A DNA stretch of 10,514 bases from JACCXJ01 sp052387115 (GTDB taxonomy: Bacteria; Pseudomonadota; Gammaproteobacteria; JACCXJ01), in contig JBQTJM010000034.1 of the NCBI GenBank assembly GCA_052387115.1, forward strand, positions 1 through 10,514. Reading direction: 5' to 3'. The notes under the pieces were generated by a model, which did no database searches, was not told the origin of the DNA, and saw nothing but the letters and a program-made list of their open reading frames with translations. Within the stretch, counting starts at the first letter, position 1. Every line of letters begins with the position of its first letter. The position numbers and the translations under genes are program-made. Below are positions 7,508-10,514 of the stretch, piece by piece.

Positions 7508-8278
7508 ATGGTCAATAGGTTTGCGCTGGCAGTCGATATCCGCAAGACGCTCCGGAGCGCCAGGCAGACCTTCCACCTGCATGCGCGTTTCAGCGTGCAC
7601 GGTCCTCGGATCGTGGTCCACGGTCCCTCGGGGGCCGGGAAGAGCCTGCTCCTCAAGACCATCGCCGGGCTGATCACGCCGGATGAGGGCTCGATCGTGC
7701 TGTCCGGGACCACGCTCTTCGACAGCACCGCCGGAACCAACCTCTCTCCCCAACGACGCAGGGTCGCTTATCTTTTCCAGGACTATGCCCTGTTCCCGCA
7801 CTTGACGGTGCGACAGAACGTCGGCTTCGGCCTCAGGCGAGGCTGGCTCAATGTGCACGGCGATCGCCCCGATCCGGCCGTCGACTCTTGGCTCGAGGCC
7901 TTCGAGCTCTGCCGCGTGGCACACCAGTACCCGAGCCAGATCTCAGGCGGGCAACGCCAGCGCACTGCACTCGCGCGGGCTCTCGTGGCGGGCCCGCGCG
8001 CGCTTCTCCTCGACGAGCCCTTCGCGGCCCTGGACCCGGCCCTGCGCTCGCGCATGCGTGCGGAGTTGCACGCGCTGCACGCGCGACTCGAGGTCCCGAT
8101 GGTCCTCATCACCCACGACCCCGAGGACGTGCGGGTGTTCGGCGATCAGGTCCTGCGACTCGCCGGCGGAGTAGTCGAAGCATCGAGCGCCGCGCAGGTG
8201 CTCGACCCGCCCGGCCCATACGCCCATCCCACTGGTCATTTACCAGGTGAGCATCGAACAGAGGCCCATCGAGCTTAG
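7508..8278 (+). CDS. modC: Molybdate ABC transporter ATP-binding protein, short form without Mop domain
   Basis: This is the cytoplasmic ATPase that powers molybdate import. In the 256-residue product, Walker A is GPSGAGKS (39-46), the Q-loop glutamine is Gln91 in YLFQDYALFPHLTV, the signature is ISGGQRQR (145-152), Walker B is LLLDEP (166-171), the D-loop is ALDP (174-177) and the H-loop is His203 in ITHDPED. All residues needed for ATP hydrolysis are present. ModC of E. coli is about 350 residues and ends in a molybdate-binding Mop/TOBE domain. That domain is absent here: the protein stops about 35 residues after the nucleotide-binding domain. The start at 7508 follows the modB stop by 14 bases and has only a weak ribosome site. 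The 3' end overlaps modE by 32 bases in another frame, so translational coupling to modE is likely. Confidence 0.94.
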   Translation: MVNRFALAVDIRKTLRSARQTFHLHARFSVHGPRIVVHGPSGAGKSLLLKTIAGLITPDEGSIVLSGTTLFDSTAGTNLSPQRRRVAYLFQDYALFPHLTVRQNVGFGLRRGWLNVHGDRPDPAVDSWLEAFELCRVAHQYPSQISGGQRQRTALARALVAGPRALLLDEPFAALDPALRSRMRAELHALHARLEVPMVLITHDPEDVRVFGDQVLRLAGGVVEASSAAQVLDPPGPYAHPTGHLPGEHRTEAHRA

Positions 8279-9059
8279 GGGGCTCGTGTGGATGGCGGTC
8301 GGCGACCGCAACCTCGGCGGACCGGGGCGCATCGCCCTGCTCAGGGAGATCCGGGACCACGGCACCATCACGCACGCGGCCCGGGCCATGAAGATGAGTT
8401 ACAAGGGTGCGTGGGATGCAATCGAGGGCATGAACCACCTGGCCGGCGAACCGCTCGTCGAGCGCTCCGTTGGCGGGCGCGGCGGCGGCTCGACGCGCCT
8501 GACCGCGCGCGGCAAGCGGTTGATCGAGAATTTCGAGCGCATCGACGCCGAGCACCGGCGTTTCGTGGAGTCCCTGAACCGGCAGGCCCGGGGGCTTGTG
8601 GAGGATCTATTACTCATCAGGAGGATCGATATGCAAACCAGTGCACGTAACCAGTTCCTCGGCACCGTCCGGGCCATCAAGCGCGGCGCGGTCAACGACG
8701 AGATCGACATCGAGGTGGTCGGCGGAAAGATGATCGTGGCCATCATCACCCATGAAAGCGCGGGACGGCTCGCGCTCGAGGTCGGCAGCGAGGCCTTCGC
8801 GCTCATCAAGGCCTCCTCGGTCATCATCGTCACGGACGAGCGCGGCGCCAAGTTCTCGGCGCGCAATCGTCTCAGCGGCACCGTGTCGCGTTTGCATCCC
8901 GGCGCCGTGAACACCGAGGTCGTGATCGGTGTGCCGGGCGGTGGCGGGATCGCCGCCATCATCACCAACGACAGCGCCGCGAGCCTGGGGCTCGCGGAAG
9001 GCCTGGCGGCGAGCGCGATCTTCAAGGCCAGCAGCGTGATCGTGGGCGTGCCGGCTTGA
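8247..9059 (+). CDS. modE: ModE-type molybdate-responsive regulator with two Mop domains
   Basis: ModE is a dimeric DNA-binding protein that represses mod operons when it binds molybdate. Of 270 residues, about 20-110 form the winged helix-turn-helix: GRIALLREIRDHGTITHAARAMKMSYKGAWDAI, then the wing around GGGSTRLTARGKRLIENF, followed by a dimerisation helix. Two molybdate-binding Mop domains follow, each opening with SARN: about 132-197 (SARNQFLGTV...GAVNDEIDIEV) and 204-270 (SARNRLSGTV...GAVNTEVVIGV). The start is GTG at 8247 inside the end of modC; no ATG fits upstream of the helix-turn-helix, and the ribosome site is poor, so coupling to modC is probable. Unusually for the E. coli-type layout, where modE is divergent, it is the last gene of the operon. 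A strong internal ribosome site precedes Met129 and is listed separately. Confidence 0.94.
   Translation: MSIEQRPIELRGLVWMAVGDRNLGGPGRIALLREIRDHGTITHAARAMKMSYKGAWDAIEGMNHLAGEPLVERSVGGRGGGSTRLTARGKRLIENFERIDAEHRRFVESLNRQARGLVEDLLLIRRIDMQTSARNQFLGTVRAIKRGAVNDEIDIEVVGGKMIVAIITHESAGRLALEVGSEAFALIKASSVIIVTDERGAKFSARNRLSGTVSRLHPGAVNTEVVIGVPGGGGIAAIITNDSAASLGLAEGLAASAIFKASSVIVGVPA
8619..8633 (+). promoter_or_regulatory. Internal Shine-Dalgarno and ATG at the Mop-domain boundary of modE
   Basis: A perfect AGGAGG (8619-8624), six spacer bases and an ATG (8631-8633) lie in frame inside modE. Initiation here would make a protein of 142 residues consisting only of the two Mop domains, like the di-Mop molbindin ModG. 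The six bases are read in modE as tandem AGG-AGG arginine codons, next to CTA and TTA leucine codons that look atypical for this GC-rich gene (AGG does occur singly elsewhere in it). Use of the site is not shown by sequence alone. Confidence 0.45.
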
Positions 9060-9062
9060 TGG

Positions 9063-9084
9063 GATCGAAACGGTCTTTTCGATC
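9063..9084 (+). terminator. Hairpin after modE, possible terminator
   Basis: GATCGAAA (9063-9070) and TTTCGATC (9077-9084) are perfect 8-bp complements with a 6-nt loop, starting three bases after the modE stop. There is no following T-run, so an intrinsic terminator is only possible; it may instead stabilise the 3' end of the operon mRNA. Confidence 0.4.
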
Positions 9085-9352
9085 GGGCGCACGTATTATG
9101 CTCCGTGGCATGGCGCGAAAACGGCGGACTGTTGCGACTTTGGCAATCGTCAGACACGACCTTGCTCACGTCGCGTTACCCGCGGTGCATGACGCTCGAC
9201 GCTAGGCCGCGTGGTACCGGATCGGGTATTCGAGCCGGGGAGGGTGACCCATCCGCTTAGCATCATCCAGCAATATGATATTTCTAGACTTGACCCCGGA
9301 GGCGACGTCGGGATGCTATGCTGTTTGCAGTACTGCGGCAGGAGGTGCATGA

Positions 9353-9685
9353 ATGCGAAGCGCGGGGCGCTCCATGCAGAGCGAGATTCGGAAGATGGTC
9401 AAACGCATCGTCCGGGAGTTCCGGCCGACGAAGGTCATCCTCTTCGGATCCCATGCCCGTGGCGAGGCGGGGCCGGACAGCGATGTTGACCTGCTCGTGG
9501 TCATGGACTGCAAGGGCTCGAAGCGCGACAGGCAGCTCGCGATCCGCCTGGCCCTCCACGAGTTCCGCATCGCTAAGGACATCATCGTGACTACGCCCGA
9601 GGAGTTCGCTTGGCGAAAGGAGATCCCGGGCACCATCGAGCGACCTGCGGAGCGCGAGGGCAAGATACTCTATGCCAGCCCCTGA
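9353..9685 (+). CDS. MNT-type minimal nucleotidyltransferase (MntA-like antitoxin candidate)
   Basis: The 110-residue protein has the polymerase-beta-like minimal nucleotidyltransferase fold. The motif GSHARGEAGPDSDVD (32-46) fits GSX10DXD exactly, with Asp44 and Asp46 as metal ligands and Asp76 in KDIIV as the probable third carboxylate. Such proteins transfer nucleotides. In characterised MntA/HepT pairs the MNT protein adds AMP to the HEPN toxin and so neutralises it. The start at 9353 has an ideal AGGAGG (9340-9345) seven bases upstream. The coding end overlaps the HEPN gene by 14 bases. The pair is compact and stands alone between an operon and mobile-element debris, fitting an acquired toxin-antitoxin or defence cassette. 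All catalytic residues look intact. Confidence 0.88.
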   Translation: MRSAGRSMQSEIRKMVKRIVREFRPTKVILFGSHARGEAGPDSDVDLLVVMDCKGSKRDRQLAIRLALHEFRIAKDIIVTTPEEFAWRKEIPGTIERPAEREGKILYASP

Positions 9686-10100
9686 CCGCGTCCTTGCGGT
9701 CGTCCGGGAGTGGGTGGTCAAGGCCGAAAACGATCTCACAAACGCGGCCCATGTGCTCAAGCTGGGCGCGGAATGCCCGACCGATACCGTGTGCTTCCAT
9801 GCCCAACAATGCGTGGAGAAGTACCTGAAAGCCGTGCTGGTCTTCGATGGCATCGACTTCCCGAAGACCCATGACATGGAGAGGCTAACCGCGCTTCTGC
9901 CGGCGCGGGCAAATATTCGCCTGACCGCCGAGGAACAAGGAAGGCTGACAGATTACGCGACCACAACGCGATATCCCGGCTCCGGCGAGATCCTCCTGAC
10001 AGAGGCCCGGCGAGCCGTGACGTTAGCCCGTCGCGTCCGCAAGCAGCTCCGGAACCTCTTGCCCAGCGAGATCCGGCGGGTCCGGAGGGGCAGGCCGTAG
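9672..10100 (+). CDS. HEPN-domain protein, partner of the upstream nucleotidyltransferase
   Basis: The 142-residue, mostly helical product has the HEPN core: REWVVKAENDLTNAAHVL (12-29), CFHAQQCVEKYLKAVL (41-56), PKTHDMERL (64-72) and LTDYATTTRYPG (92-103). A helical, Arg-rich end follows. HEPN proteins paired with MNT are often RNase toxins that use an R-X4-6-H motif. I find no arginine followed by histidine at that spacing here, so RNase activity is doubtful. The protein may belong to the non-catalytic or differently acting branch of the family. The start lies inside the end of the nucleotidyltransferase gene, so the two are translationally coupled. The stop codon TAG belongs to the first bases of a REP-like palindrome, so the C-terminus may have been altered when that repeat arrived. 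Confidence 0.87.
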   Translation: MPAPDRVLAVVREWVVKAENDLTNAAHVLKLGAECPTDTVCFHAQQCVEKYLKAVLVFDGIDFPKTHDMERLTALLPARANIRLTAEEQGRLTDYATTTRYPGSGEILLTEARRAVTLARRVRKQLRNLLPSEIRRVRRGRP

Positions 10101-10180
10101 CCCGGATGCAGCGCAGCGAAATCCGGGGAAACAACGGGAATGACTGTACCCGGATTCCATTTTGTTCTATCCAGGCTCCG
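10097..10180. repeat. REP/BIME-like palindromic repeat
   Basis: The left arm (10097-10127, GTAGCCCGGATGCAGCG...AATCCGGG) and right arm (10149-10180, CCCGGATTCC...CCAGGCT) are imperfect reverse complements (about 20 of 31 positions) around a roughly 21-nt centre. Each arm itself has CCGGAT/ATCCGG ends. This is the common dispersed 'TAGCCCGGATG...AATCCGGG' unit of proteobacterial intergenic regions. It abuts a RAYT remnant, the transposase type associated with REP sequences, and it could act as a transcription end for the HEPN gene. Confidence 0.65.
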
Positions 10181-10444
10181 CTCGCTCTTTGTACGGAGAC
10201 GGTGGCCGCAGACTCGAAGGCCAGGCAGGAACATTTCGGTCGCGTACTGGCCGAGATGAACAACAAACTGGCGGCGCTACGCTCGCAGATTGCCAGTCTC
10301 GAACAAGAGCAGGCGTCCAGACCATTGCACGAATCGCCCAGCACCGACCGCCGCGCATCGCCCGTTTCCGAACCGAACCGCCCCAACACCGCACCGCACG
10401 CCAGCCAAGCGGGGCAGCCGGTCTCGCCCGCCGTGACCGAATAG
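10106..10444 (+). CDS. Doubtful small ORF with a coiled-coil segment
   Basis: The frame is open for 112 codons, but the first 30 or so are translated REP repeat, so the ATG at 10106 is probably not real. A GTG at 10202 with GGAG at 10195-10198 is a weak alternative. The later part has a heptad-rich stretch, FGRVLAEMNNKLAALRSQI (about 44-62), then a Pro/Ser-rich hydrophilic tail. I recognise no family. Its 3' half is antisense to the RAYT-like reading frame, so at most one of the two is a real gene over that stretch. It is kept only because the coiled-coil pattern and codon choice look coding-like. Confidence 0.22.
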   Translation: MQRSEIRGNNGNDCTRIPFCSIQAPLALCTETVAADSKARQEHFGRVLAEMNNKLAALRSQIASLEQEQASRPLHESPSTDRRASPVSEPNRPNTAPHASQAGQPVSPAVTE

Positions 10445-10514
10445 CTGCTCCACCGCCACTGGGCCGGATCGTCGGCTAACCCGGCTCTGACCGGATTGAG
10501 CACCACATACCGGC
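10330..10514 (-). pseudogene. REP-associated tyrosine transposase (RAYT) C-terminal fragment
   Basis: On the minus strand, reading in from the right edge, the frame gives RYVVLNPVRAGLADDPAQWRW, SSYSVTAGE, PAWLACGAVLGRFG and DARR. This is the very typical C-terminal block of IS200-like/REP-associated (Y1) transposases (Y.VLNPVRAGLV..P..W.WSSY, PAWL......FG). The catalytic HUH and Tyr regions lie beyond the window. After DARR the expected ending is not recognisable, and the frame runs open far into the REP element and the HEPN gene without a natural stop. I infer a frameshifted or degraded 3' end. The range is approximate, and the part outside the window may or may not be intact. Confidence 0.6.

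Noticed and set aside
9290..9322. TTGACC and TATGCT before the nucleotidyltransferase as a promoter
   Set aside because: The spacing of 21 bases is too long for a convincing sigma70 promoter.

Overview
This is a GC-rich bacterial chromosomal segment. The gene families (Tat-exported phosphoesterase, di-heme cytochrome c peroxidases, ModE/ModABC molybdate uptake), the REP-type repeats and the RAYT transposase remnant suggest a respiratory, probably gammaproteobacterial, organism. That placement is inference; no rRNA or other taxonomic marker is present. Both edges carry mobile-element debris: a serine-recombinase fragment on the left and the C-terminal part of a REP-associated tyrosine transposase on the right.

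Layout. (1) 1-300: minus-strand serine-recombinase remnant, then a REP-like repeat. (2) 294-3563, minus strand: an apparent three-gene set of exported proteins, transcribed in the order MauG-like di-heme lipoprotein, Tat-exported calcineurin-like metallophosphoesterase, monoheme c-type cytochrome. A 20-bp perfect inverted repeat lies between the last two. (3) 3970-5034, plus strand and divergent: a second, membrane-anchored di-heme cytochrome c peroxidase. (4) 5177-5779: a multi-pass membrane protein of unknown function. (5) 6055-9059, plus strand: a compact molybdate operon modA-modB-modC-modE, with a candidate sigma70 promoter overlapped by a ModE-like operator. (6) 9353-10100: an overlapping MNT nucleotidyltransferase/HEPN pair of toxin-antitoxin type. 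(7) 10097-10514: a REP/BIME-like palindrome that supplies the HEPN stop codon, a doubtful small ORF, and the RAYT remnant.

How the genes may work together. All three minus-strand products and the divergent peroxidase carry export or anchoring signals, so they look like a periplasmic redox module: two peroxidase-fold di-heme proteins, a possible c-type electron partner and a metal-dependent hydrolase. The substrate cannot be read from the sequence. The mod operon imports molybdate for molybdenum cofactor and probably represses itself through ModE when molybdate is plentiful.

The most notable observations are as follows. The two divergent di-heme proteins have complementary losses at conserved catalytic and electron-transfer positions. 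modE contains a perfect internal Shine-Dalgarno and ATG exactly at the boundary of its two Mop domains, which could yield a free di-Mop molbindin. ModC lacks its usual C-terminal Mop domain. The HEPN protein lacks the usual RNase motif although its MNT partner has a perfect GSX10DXD motif.
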